Shown: positions 33,077 to 43,565 of the stretch, one piece after another
Numbering within the stretch: the first letter of the stretch is position 1
Layout of the letters: each line of letters begins with the position of its first letter
NCBI GenBank assembly: GCA_037178975.1
Contig: JASJZH010000003.1
Span: forward strand, 6,324,001-6,388,000
Length of the DNA: 64,000 nucleotides
Direction: 5' to 3'
DNA from: Oscheius tipulae
Lineage: Eukaryota > Nematoda > Chromadorea > Rhabditida > Rhabditidae
The notes under the pieces: generated by a model
The model's input: only the letters and a program-made list of their open reading frames with translations
Databases searched by the model: none
What the model was told of the DNA's origin: nothing
Position numbers and translations under genes: made by a program

Positions 33077-36000
33077 ATGGGTAAGGACTATCGATACGGT
33101 AACTACGCGTATGCTCCGGCTTCGCAGGCCCCGAAGATGGAGATCACAATTAACCAGGTAGGGGAATGATAGATTGGGATCAACAAGACCTCTTCTCAGG
33201 CAATATTCTCCGAGTCGTAACAATTCATTGAAGACAGCTGTGCTTATAGGTAGTTCAGAGAACAAGGAGGTCACCTAGATCGTTTCTGAATCTCGCGCTC
33301 GTGCACATCCATAACAGTCCAGAGGCAAATCAGATGTTCCTACCACTTTTTTCACATCAATACTTTCTTAGTTTCCATTAGAGCACTTTCCTTGTTTACA
33401 TCTAGCCGAAATTATGGACCTTCTGCTAGCAAGAAACTGCTTTGTTTGGGTGCAGACACCCTCTGAACTTGGTAGTCCATTGAACTGAAAATCGTAAGCC
33501 GGGGAATAGAACAGACACGCAACATCGAATACAGTAGAAAAGACGAGAAGAGACTGGTAGGAGGCAGATAGTTAGAGTTGGGACAGACACGTCAATAGCT
33601 CGACAGGGGCATTGAGATTAACTCATACACGCATGAACATCAAGAGTGACTCAATACTTCACAACGACAATAACTAGAGAAGAGTAACGATGAGAGTACT
33701 ATGCTCACCCAAGGGAAGAAGTAGAGACAAGACGGAGTCATTTATACATCCGTGTCACAGTTCTTTTCTACTTTTGAGCTCCGTCGCCCCAGTTACTCTC
33801 ACAGTTGCTGATCGTCTCATCGTCGTTTGAGGGTCTGAGTTCTCCTTTTCTCATAGCTTCGGCGATCTGCGCATCGTTGCCCGACTTGGGAGCAGTAGTC
33901 GGCGGTCCAACGGCTGTCTTGTTCTCTCCGGCGGGCTTATTCTTGTCGCAGCTGATGACGATCGTGGCCCAGCAGACAGCTTGCAGCAGCAGGTAGAAGT
34001 AGGCAAGCATCTTGACCAGGAGCATGGTAGAAAAGTAGGATAGTTGGTTAATGAGAGAAGAACGAGCAGAAGCAGAGAGATGGTTAGAAAAAGAGCTAGA
34101 AATAAGAGTGGGAAGGCAGTTTGTTAGAGTACGAGAGACAAAACGAGTTAGAGAGCTAGGGAACGTAGATAAGAGTGAGGATGAGAGCATAGGCGGCGTT
34201 TCTGTCACAGTAGCTCCACCAATTACAAGTAGTCAGTCACAATCAACTTTCAGGGTTCGAGTCCATCCAGCTCGCTCGCCTCTCCCTACGCTAGCAGTTC
34301 CGTAGGTCGACGTCCACCGGTCAGTGCTCCTCCTCCACCTCCCCAGTACTGTGAGCCACAGCCTGCCTACAATCCAATGTAAGTCCACATATTCAGCTCC
34401 AACACAATCGCAAATTTAGGTGGATCGACCGTTTCCCAAGACGAGAAAATCGAGGAATGTTTCGATTGGCTCTCGTCGAACTGATGCTCTCCGTGGTCAT
34501 CTTTGCCGGCGGGATCTGGTGCTACCACGACACGTCCGACTACTGTCCCTACTACAGCGGTAAGTATATGCAATGGTATCTATCGAATCTAATGGTTCAG
34601 CCGTGTGGACAAGTGCAATCTTCATCATCAATGCACTGGTGAGTCTTTATTCGGAATGTAGTTTGGGAACAGTTTTGGGGGAACATAGCCTGGACAGACT
34701 CTTGATAAATGCATACAAACAGACACATAGCAGAATGAAAAAGGGTAGCAGGATGTCTAGATTGTTGTGATGGATAAAGGAATGCAGCCGTCCCTCAGCC
34801 AAAAGCTCTTTGACTCCTCCATTGGCCAGGACAAACTCGGTCGTCTTGACCAGCCTCTCTGAGGCGTTGAACGGTTTCTCTTTGATTAGGCGCTGGATTC
34901 GGAGAGCAGACTTTTTATATCTGGAAAAGTTTTTGACTGAATGTATCCCTGGGGAAGAAGCCAATTTCACTTTTTTCGTTCATGATTGACTGGGAACGAC
35001 TGTACACAAATAGCATGAAGCTACACAGAATCACTGTAGCTGCCGTAATCCAACGTTGTTTGATAGGCTGTTTCTCCAATCTCTGTTTGACCGGGAGAGA
35101 CTACACGTCAGTGTAGTCTGTCTTCCTTTATCCTATCTAAAAGGCTCACTTTTCATCCGACAGGATCTCCCTAACGCTCTCGATCAGCAGTCCCGGATCA
35201 TTCTGAAGAACTCGACGATGAATGGGCAGTCCCCAGCCTTTTAGGGTCACCGATAAGCTATTCCTAAAAGTTCTACTCTTTGGACCAATCTAAAGCTTCA
35301 CCTATGCTGATCGAACATGAAGGGGACAGTCAGCAGAGGGATTCCAGCTCTGGCCGATTCCATGATTCCGTTGTAGCCACAGTGGGTGATGAAAAGACGC
35401 ATCTTGGGATGATTCAGCAAAGGAACCTGGGGGACCCAATCGTGGACACTGAAGTTTGGAGCACGAGATGAGACATTTCTCGCATGGTGGTCGTAAGAAT
35501 CGATCCTGGCGATTAGATGGTAGTGAGGGAAGGCCAGAGCCAACTTGGCCAAGTTCTCCATGACCAATGGCGGTAGGAGTGTGGTGTTGACGACAGTTCC
35601 CAGAGAGAAGTAGATGATCCCTCTAGCGTCCAGGTCAATGTTCCGAGTGAACTCCTGGAGCCTTTCGAAGTAAGAATGACAGTCACTCTCACCTCATCCA
35701 AGTCTATCTTCTTCTGTCCGAGTCCCAAGCCGCCAATGTTGACCATGTTGGGCATGCCAGGGCGGGGAATCTCCACGAACTCGTCAGTAGAAACGAAAAC
35801 AATGTCAGAGTTTCCGGCAATCTCTCCAACATTTGGAAAGTCGGCTCTGAACAGGGGTACTATGAATGCAGCAATAGTCGTTCTAGCGCAGCTCTCGTAC
35901 TCGTATTGTGATGCGCACGCCACAATATGCTGTGAGTGCCGCATCAAAATTTGAAATCGTTCTGATGCGGTCCACTGCTCCTGGCAACTGTTTTATCGTT

Positions 36001-39000
36001 TTTTCGCATCTAGAGTTAAAAGGGCACTAAACATGCAAAGGCAATAGGCTCTGAAAGTCAAGGTTCTACCACTCACCCAAATTTGTCTCTAAAGATCTGC
36101 GTAGTCTGATGGTGATCGTAGATAGCAGCCAGGAAGCCAGCTACCCCGTAGACAATGTTCTTGGCTCTCTCGAAATAGGAAGGAGTCGTGGAGAAGGTCA
36201 TCGCCGTAGCCGGAATGTAAGAGAGAGGTGTGGGCATACCCGTAACCATGGCCATTGGCTCCAAAACTGGGCTGCTGTAATCGTATGTCCATTTTTGAGC
36301 TTGGAATAGAAATTACCTAGAAATCCAAAAGTGTATCTTGATGTCCAAAGCATATGAGATACCGGAGCCACAGAGGGATATGTGCTCTCCGAAGTAGGCG
36401 TCAAAGTTTTCTAGTCGAAGCTCTGCCATCAGCTGTTCGTTTTCGATTATTTCTGAAGAGAAGTGTAGGCACTATCAGATCGGAAACCCACGTTTACACA
36501 TCTCATTGTGAGCAGCATGGAACGCCCGGTCTGTTAGGATCGTACTCAAGAGGGTAGTATCGTCGAAGAGGTCATTGGTGTAACCAGAGACGGCTCTCTG
36601 AAGAGCATTGGAGAAGCCCTTGACTGGCCATCTTCTGGCGACCTTAGCTGCTTGAACATTTCCGAAAATGTTTAAAAAGTCCGGCTCGAAGAGCACGACA
36701 TCGTGACCAGCCTTTGCCAGCTCGTCAGCGATTCGGCCATTACTGATCATATGCGATTTGCTGATTGTTGGCGAGAAGACCAGGATTTTGTAGCATTGTA
36801 CAGAATAGAGGAGAAGAACGACCCAAAACATCGCAAAAAACAGTACGTGTTGCGAGCTGGAAGGCGGAGTCGACTCTCGTATCTCGCGGTCATTTTATTA
36901 TTCCGTCTTGGGCTTGACACTTCTTTTGTTGGCTCGGAGTGCGAACCAGAGAGAAAGTAAGTAGACAATAATACAGAAGGGGACAATGATATCCAGACTG
37001 TTATGGACCATAAAGGACTGTCGCCGCCCATCAGCCAGCAGTTCCTTGATCCCGCCGTTGGCCAGCACGAACTCAGTCGTTTTGATCAGTCTCTCGGAGG
37101 CGTTGAATGGTTTTGTTTTGATCAGACGTTGGATTCTTTTGGCGGCTTTTAAATGCCTGAAAGATACTTTTTGAAATGTTCTATCGGTTGCCTACAATAG
37201 TCTACCTCGAGACTGATAAGTCAGCAGGAAAAGGCTGACAGAGAACGAAAATCAGTGATCAGACACCCCATAAGCGGATAGAAAATGAGAAGTTGACAAG
37301 AAAAGACTGATAGTACCAGAGCAGACTGCTTTGCAAGGGCCAGAGAACAGGTAGAGGGACTAACAAGATCTAGACAAGCCTAGATGACGAAGAGACAGCT
37401 GGTCCCATCCCAATCAACAACTCACCTTTCATTGTTCAAAAGCTCTCCAACCGTTTCGACCAATTTGTCCGGGTCGTCTCTCAAAACTCGTCGATTGATT
37501 GACATTCCCCAGCCATTTCTTGTGACCGCTAGACTGTTCCTGAATTTTTTTTGTGTCTTCCCAATGAACTACTCACTTTGGCTGATCCCACATGAACGGG
37601 ACAGTCAGGAGAGGAACACCGGCTCGAGCTGCCTCCGTGATTCCATTATAGCCTCCGTGAGTGATGAAAAGACGCATCTTGGGGTGGCTTAGAAGGGCTG
37701 GCTGGGGAATCCAGCTATGAACACTCATGTTCGGGACATCTGTGCTTATCCTTCGAGAATGCTGGTCGTAGGAATCTACTCGAAGAAGGAGATGGTATTC
37801 GGAGAAGGTCTGGAAATCTACTGTCATGGTCGCGCTTCGCTGAGAGATCGTGAAGAAATACAAAAAGGCTTACCTCTGCAAGTCTGACTAGATTCTCCAT
37901 AACCGACATTGAGATCAAAGTAGTGTTGACAACTGTTCCCAGAGAAAAGTAGATCATTCCCTTGCCGGACATCTCCGCAATTCTCTCAAACGTCTGGTCC
38001 AGTCGGCCACTCTGACTCTCTCCCAGACCACCAATATTCACCATGTTTGGCATGACCGGACGTGGAATTTCAATAAATTCATCGGTGGAGACAAACACGA
38101 TGTCAGAGCTTCCAGCAATTTCTCCCACATTCGGAAAGTCCGCCCTGAACTCTGGTCACTTCAATCAAGGAAGTACTAACCCAAACTTTTCCCTAAACAC
38201 TCTGGTAGTCCTGCCATGATCGTAGATGGCCATTAGATAGCTATTCAGTCCATAGATCATGTTCCAGACTCGTTCGTAGTAGGTTGGTGAGACAGAAGAG
38301 GACAGAGTCATTCCCTCTGAAGGGATGTAGGAGAATGGACTTGGCATTCCCGTAAAGAGCGCGATGGTTTCGAAGACAGGGCAGCTCGAGACCCAGAAAT
38401 GGACTTGGATGTTTAAGGCTAGACCAAGGCCGTGGCCGCACAGATTTATGTGTTCTGCAAAGAAGGCATCAAACTTTTCGGATCGAAGTTGATCCATGAG
38501 TCGGTCGTCATTTATCAGCTCTGAAAGGGTACTGTTTGGACTGAAAAGACGCTTGTGATCATTTGACACGAGTCTGGATCAAGAGTATATCAGAACGTTG
38601 TGTGCCTAGGCAGGTCTATTCGCTTAAACTTTAAGACATCTCTAGATTGTACAACAGACTCACGTTTGCACATGGCATCAATAGCAGCCTGGTAGGCCCG
38701 ATTTGCCCTGTTCATCTCCAAAAGACCTGGATCCACAAAAAGGTCTCGTGACAACGCTCCAATCAGATTCAATAGGTCATCATTGAAGCCCTTTACTGGC
38801 CATCTTCTTGCCACCTTGGTTGCTTGAACGCTGTCGAAAATGTTCAAGATGTCCGGCTCAAAGAGTACGACATCGTGACCAGCCTTGGCCAACTCGTCCG
38901 CTATCCTACCATTGCTGATCATGTGTGATCGACTGATCGTAGGGGAAAATACGAGGATTTTGTAGCATGATACAGACAAAGTGAAAAACAGAAGTTGGTA

Positions 39001-42000
39001 CATGGTTTCTTATCGGAGAATGTCTTGTGTACACCTTCATTGAGAGAGAGAGAGAGAGAGGGGGCCCGTTTCGAAAGACTGCACAACAAGTAACGAGGTC
39101 AAACATTACTGGGTCTTCACTTTGACTCGTTTCGAACAGCAAATTGAGCAGAGAACCCGTAGAGAAATATAAGAAATGAGAGAAACTAGAAGGAAGAAGG
39201 GAACTAGGATGTCTAGACTGTAGTACAGGACGAAAGAGTGATGTCTGGTCTTGCAGAGAAGCTCTTTGACACCCCCATTGGCTATCACAAACTCTGTGGT
39301 TTTGACGAGACGCTCGGATGCAGAAAAGGGCTTTGTCTTGACGAGATTCTGGATCCGGAGAGCGGCTTTCTTGTATCTAAACATCGATATTTCTTTCTGC
39401 AGAAAATGGACACTGGGCGCGGCCTCAGAACTAGCTTTAAGCGCCGCGCGAAATTACAAAGTATTCTGGCGATGCCTTCTGCCCTTGAAATATAGTTAAT
39501 CGAATTTCACAGTTCCAGAGCTCCAAAATGACACCAAACATACCATGGACATATTAAACTTGAGGAAAAAGAAAAGACGCAGACTTACTTATCGTTCTCG
39601 AGCAGTTCCTTCAGGACCTCTGTCACTTTTTCGGGGTCGTCTCTCAAAATCTTCTTGTCCAAGGACAGTCCCCAGCCATTTTGAGTCACTGCTTGACTGT
39701 TCCTGGAACATTTCATTGTAAAAATACTGAGTTGATCTCACTTGGGCTGATCGAACATGAAGGGAACTGTCAATAGCGGGACTCCAGCTCTGGCAGCTTC
39801 CATGATTCCATTGTAACCTTAATCGCTGTTCTGTCAACAGTCGGACAGTTTAAAATACCTGCATGTGTGATGAAGAGACGCATCTTGGGGTGGTTGAGGA
39901 GAGCCGGCTGGGGTACCCAGTCGTGGACTTTCAGGTTGGGAACTGCGAGCTTCTTAGCATGACTGTCATAATGATCGGCTCTGATTATGAAGTGGTAGTG
40001 AGGAAGGGCCTAGAGACAAGGATCGATGAGACAAGGAACTTTTGGGGGATCGGGGTCGAAACCAGATCATTTGAGCGAAGCGCACGCCTTTGACCACTAG
40101 CCTACGAAAAAAAGTTCGAAGTTCGATTAGAACAACTTCTGACTGGGATAGCGCGCAAACAAAGCATGGACTAACCTTAGCAACTTTGGCCAGATTGTCC
40201 ATGATCGATGAGGGCAGAAGAGTCGTATTGACAATGGTTCCGAGAGAAAAGAAAATCATTCCCTTCTTCACCTCGGCCACCTCCTTCTCGAAAATCTCGT
40301 CCAGTTCTGTATTCTTCTTCTTCCCGAGTCCCAGACCTCCAATGTGAACAAAGTTGGGCATTTCGGGACGAGAAATCTCGACGAATTCGTCACTCGAAAT
40401 GAAGACAATGTCCGAATTTCCGGCTATTTGACCAACGCTCGGAAAGTCGGATCTAAACGGAAACTGTCACCGTTATTCCGAGAATCCTCACCCAAACTTG
40501 TCTCTGAAGATCTTGGTTGTCCGATACTGGTCGAAAGTTGACAGAACGTAGTTGAAAGATAACGTGAACAAATTGGAAGCCCTGTCAAGATACGTAGGCT
40601 CTGTGTAGATTCCCATTCCTCCAGCCGGGACGACCGAGACGGGAGTCGGAAGACCCGTGACCATTGCGAGACTCTCGAAGATCGGGCAACTGAAGGGGAT
40701 CGCACGGATCAAGGGCATAGTTACCTTGAGATCCAGAAATGTATTTTAATACCCAGGGCATGAGAGATACCGAATCCGCACAAATTAATCTGTTCTCCGA
40801 AGTAGGCATCAAACTTCTCGTCTCTCAACTGTTGCATGAGCTCGTCGTTTTCAATTATTTCTGAAAGACATGAGTAGTCGGACTGAGAAAGAGACAGAAT
40901 ATATGAAGCGAGGACAGTACCGAAATCCACAAACAGAGAGAGAAGACAGAAAGTTTCCTACGATGTCTTTTTCATGAGACCGAAAGGAAAGTTCAGTACA
41001 TCCCAGGAATCATGAACAGTAAGGAACTCACGTTTGCACATAGAATCATAGGCTCCCTGGTAGGCCAATTCTCCTCGAATCAGTTCCTTGATACCAACTT
41101 CTTCGAAAACATCTTCTGAGAAACCTAAACTGAATATTTGCATAAGAATGAGAGGATGGTAACTTGAAAGAACCCGTAGAAGAGCATCGGAGAAGCCCTT
41201 TACCGGCCATCTTCTGGCCAACTTGGCGGCTTGGACTTTTTCAAAGATATTCAGAAAGTCGGGCTCGAAGAGCACGACCTCGTGACCAGCCTTGGCCAAC
41301 TCGTCAGCTATCCGGCCATTACTGATCATGTGAGATCGACTGATTGTCGGGGAAAAGACCAAGATTTTGTAGCTGGAAATGACTGGGAGCAGGAGGAGTA
41401 ACCACCGAAGCATGTTGGCTGAAATGAAGAAGTTAGAAGAGAAGATCTTATATGGGGAGAGATTCGAAAAAGAGAGAGCAGAGAAGACGAAAATGTCTGG
41501 ACTTGTTATCAGTTGCTTAACCGTCGACCGCCACGATATCTACTCCTTTCGGCGGCAAATATTGGCACCCGTACATTTTCGAATAGTAAGCACGTTCGAA
41601 GGTCAACTGATCAGAGAGAAAAGCGATCTTTGGAAACCATTTTCGAATGTGGGAAAGGTTTCGAAGGGCTGGCATTTAAAGAAGAGTCGACAGCCTGTGC
41701 GGAAAGAGAGTAAGAGACGAGAGACCGATTGGTTGGTGAGTCAAGAACACAGAGTTTGGAAATTGCATTCGTCTGTCTTGTTCGAGACCATAAATCAACG
41801 ATAAAATGCCAAAAAACTTTTGAGAGACGTGAAGAACTGGTGGATACAAAGAGACAGAGACTGCCGGTCACACCGGGACATACGAGTTGACATAGAGTTC
41901 TGATAGGAGGCATGTACTCACTCCACTCTTTCCAGATCGGTTGTATGGCTGCCAAGATCGGTTCGATCAATCTCTACATGGGTCACCTTGTCCTGTCTCT

Positions 42001-43465
42001 CGTGTCGGTCATGATGTGTTTCGTCTCCTTCGGCTTCGCCTACTACAGCTGGAACACTGTAGGAACCTACCATCACCCGAAGATCGAACGAGATCAAGCC
42101 TTCTGTCTTCTAGGAACTCACGATCCTAGCAGGCAGCTCATTTTTTGTGACAGAAACAACCAGAATCTTTCAGGATCTCGTACATTTTTACGCACATGAA
42201 CAAGTACGACTTCTCGCTCTGTCTCTGGCAGTTGAAGGTCGGAGTGGCTGTCAACTCAGTCCAATTCGTTATCGCTGGACTCCAATGTAAGTAACATGTT
42301 ATTCATTGGCAAACCAGATCTTTTCAGTCCTTCTGAACCTCCTGTCAGCGTTCCTCTGCCTAAAGAGGACATGCCATTTTTGATCTTCCTTTCTGTCAAT
42401 CCCTCCCGGTGCAATTCACTTCGATCTGTCCTCCATTCTGTCCCACTAATATTGCTCATAGGCACTTCAAAGAATGAATATTTGTCCATCCGGTGAATCA
42501 AGGGAGCGAAGATGACTAACGAGCACCCACTCCTTCTTTTGTGCCTCCTTCTGCCAAAGCTTTTACGTTCCTGTTTTGATACGAGACGGTTGTTGTGTTT
42601 TTTGAGGGACAGTCACATCCGCCTGCTAGATTTTAAAGAGGAGGAACAATAGAAAACAATACAGTCTGCAAGAAATTTGACAAACATCAGCTGCCTGGGA
42701 CAGGTTTGACTACCAAAACATCCCTTCGTTACCCTGTCCATACAGTATATCCCCTCCAAGAACCTGACAGTCTCTTATCCCAATTCTAGCACTTCCTCTT
42801 CGTTTTCTCACAGTGTCTCTAAGCTTCATAGTAATCCTTGCTAATTTGTCTTCTATTTTATGAAACCAACAGTATCAGCGAACCTTGACTGTCAACCTGA
42901 CACCCTGTCTCTGTCAAACGGATACCGTGACATGCCGGTCTTTATTTGTGATCATGGAGAAACTGATTGTAAGCTAACTATTGGAAAGTTTGCTAAGTAA
43001 GGTTAAGAGCCATAGATCTCCTCATCACTGATCTTTCGATCAGCGTTGATCCTCTTATGGGTTTACAGAAGAACATTACAGAGAAAATTACAGATCCGGA
43101 GTGCGTGGGTAGAGTAGATAGACTCTGGAGAGACTCCCCTGACTCTCAATGGTTCATTTCTTCTCTTTAAAGTCAGTTCAGAACAACACCTTCCTCCTAT
43201 CACACTTCCTTTATGACTAAATGGCGTCATAATTTGTTACAGGTTCTGAATCATTAGCATCTGCGTCATACTCTCGAAAAACGAGTCAGAGAGACAGACT
43301 GCGGGAGGAACTTTTCCGAACCACCTCATAGTCGGAAAACAAAAACAGGAACTCTTCTACCTGTCTCTTTCCCTTACGATCTCGGTGTCTAAGCATCATT
43401 TGTATTGACCGCGGGAGGTCATTCAAACAACAGGTTACTCATCAGTATTGTTCTGCCATTGTAAC

Positions 43466-43497
<32 letters not shown>

Positions 43498-43565
43498 TTC
43501 GCATTACAGCACAGCTCCGTCGCTCGATCAATCCCCGCAATGCGCACGTCCCGTTCCCGCCCTGA
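33077..43565 (+). CDS. Four-transmembrane protein, host of four nested genes
   Basis: Seven exons (33077-33157, 34254-34378, 34420-34559, 34601-34638, 41936-42132, 42174-42286, 43510-43565) join to 249 residues. A Ser/Pro/Tyr-rich cytoplasmic N-terminus (PPVSAPPPPPQYCEP) precedes four helices: 'FRLALVELMLSVVIFAGGIW', 'AVWTSAIFIINALIGCMAAK', 'HLVLSLVSVMMCFVSFGFAY' and 'LKVGVAVNSVQFVIAGLQ'. The layout resembles CD20/sarcospan/MARVEL-like tetraspan proteins; no exact family is assigned. Exons 4 and 5 meet in phase 0 in the middle of TM2 across a 7.3-kb intron holding three UGT genes on the other strand. Intron 1 holds a small secreted protein. Intron 5 appears to start with GC. The last exon is uncertain: 44979-45058 also fits the phase and would end 'LVGGIEVCHLLIF'. 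TTCAG precedes the ATG. Confidence 0.75.
33768..34025 (-). CDS. Small secreted protein nested in intron 1 of the four-TM gene
   Basis: One exon gives 85 residues from Met at 34025 (or 80 from Met at 34010). The N-terminus is a signal peptide (LAYFYLLLQAVCWATIVIS). The mature part is hydrophilic with two Cys ('SCDKNKPAGENK' and 'ISNCESNWGDG'), which could form one disulfide. No family is recognised. The longer frame up to 34208 is Ser-rich and looks non-coding. It runs opposite to its host. Confidence 0.5.
   Translation of the reverse strand: MLLVKMLAYFYLLLQAVCWATIVISCDKNKPAGENKTAVGPPTTAPKSGNDAQIAEAMRKGELRPSNDDETISNCESNWGDGAQK
34647..36831 (-). CDS. UDP-glycosyltransferase, copy A (nested)
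   Basis: A multi-exon gene encodes a nematode UGT of about 520-530 residues. The start has a signal peptide and the acceptor-binding half begins 'YKILVFSPTISKSHMISNG' with the His expected to act as catalytic base. The donor-binding half has 'GIIYFSLGTVVNTTLL', 'VHDWVPQVPLLNHPKMRLF' and the signature region 'FITHCGYNG...PFMFDQHRN'. It ends with one membrane helix and a short cytosolic tail. UGTs sit in the ER membrane and add sugars to lipophilic molecules. Two conserved signature positions differ: the first Gly after FITH is Cys, and the usual DQP/DQ-N context is DQHR. Its stop codon is only nine bases from exon 4 of the host gene on the other strand. Confidence 0.9.
36898..39003 (-). CDS. 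UDP-glycosyltransferase, copy B (nested)
   Basis: The second UGT of the tandem array begins 'MYQLLFFTLSVSCYKILVF' (signal peptide plus first strand). It continues with 'SRSHMISNGRIADELAKAG', 'FPNVGEIAGSSDIVFVSTDE' and 'KGMIYFSLGTVVNTTLISMS', and has the canonical signature 'FITHGGYNG...EAARAGVPLLTVPFMWDQPKN'. A C-terminal helix 'CIIVYLLSLWFALRA' is followed by the tail 'NKRSVKPKTE' with Lys residues suitable for ER retention. Exon 1 runs 39003-38664. The spacing to copy A is 66 bp, so the promoter of A lies in or next to the end of B. This copy has the most complete signature of the three. Confidence 0.92.
39042..39060. repeat. (GA)n microsatellite between UGT genes
   Basis: About nine GA units just upstream of the copy B start codon. 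Confidence 0.85.
39106..41413 (-). CDS. UDP-glycosyltransferase, copy C (nested)
   Basis: The first UGT in transcription order begins 'MLRWLLLLLPVISSYKILVF'. The N-terminal motif 'SRSHMISNGRIADELAKAG' and the donor-site blocks 'GMIFFSLGTIVNTTLLPSS', 'VHDWVPQPALLNHPKMRLF' and 'FITHAGYNG...EAARAGVPLLTVPFMFDQPKN' are present. It ends with a membrane helix and the basic tail 'CCSKRVKVKTQ'. The signature is interrupted by an intron after 'FITHAG'. The intron between about 40015 and 40175 is longer than usual and contains a tRNA-like sequence. A GA microsatellite (39042-39060) lies between this gene and copy B. Confidence 0.91.
40018..40112 (-). pseudogene. tRNA-like sequence in a UGT intron
   Basis: On the - strand 'GGCTAGTGGTCAAAGG' resembles a D arm/A box, and 'TCTGGTTTCGACCCCGA' resembles a T arm/B box, at type I spacing. 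Acceptor pairing is not evident. It lies in the sense orientation of its host. Confidence 0.42.
43467..43497. repeat. (CT)n microsatellite
   Basis: A run of about 14 CT units directly upstream of the proposed last exon of the four-TM gene. It could serve as the polypyrimidine tract of that acceptor. Confidence 0.85.
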
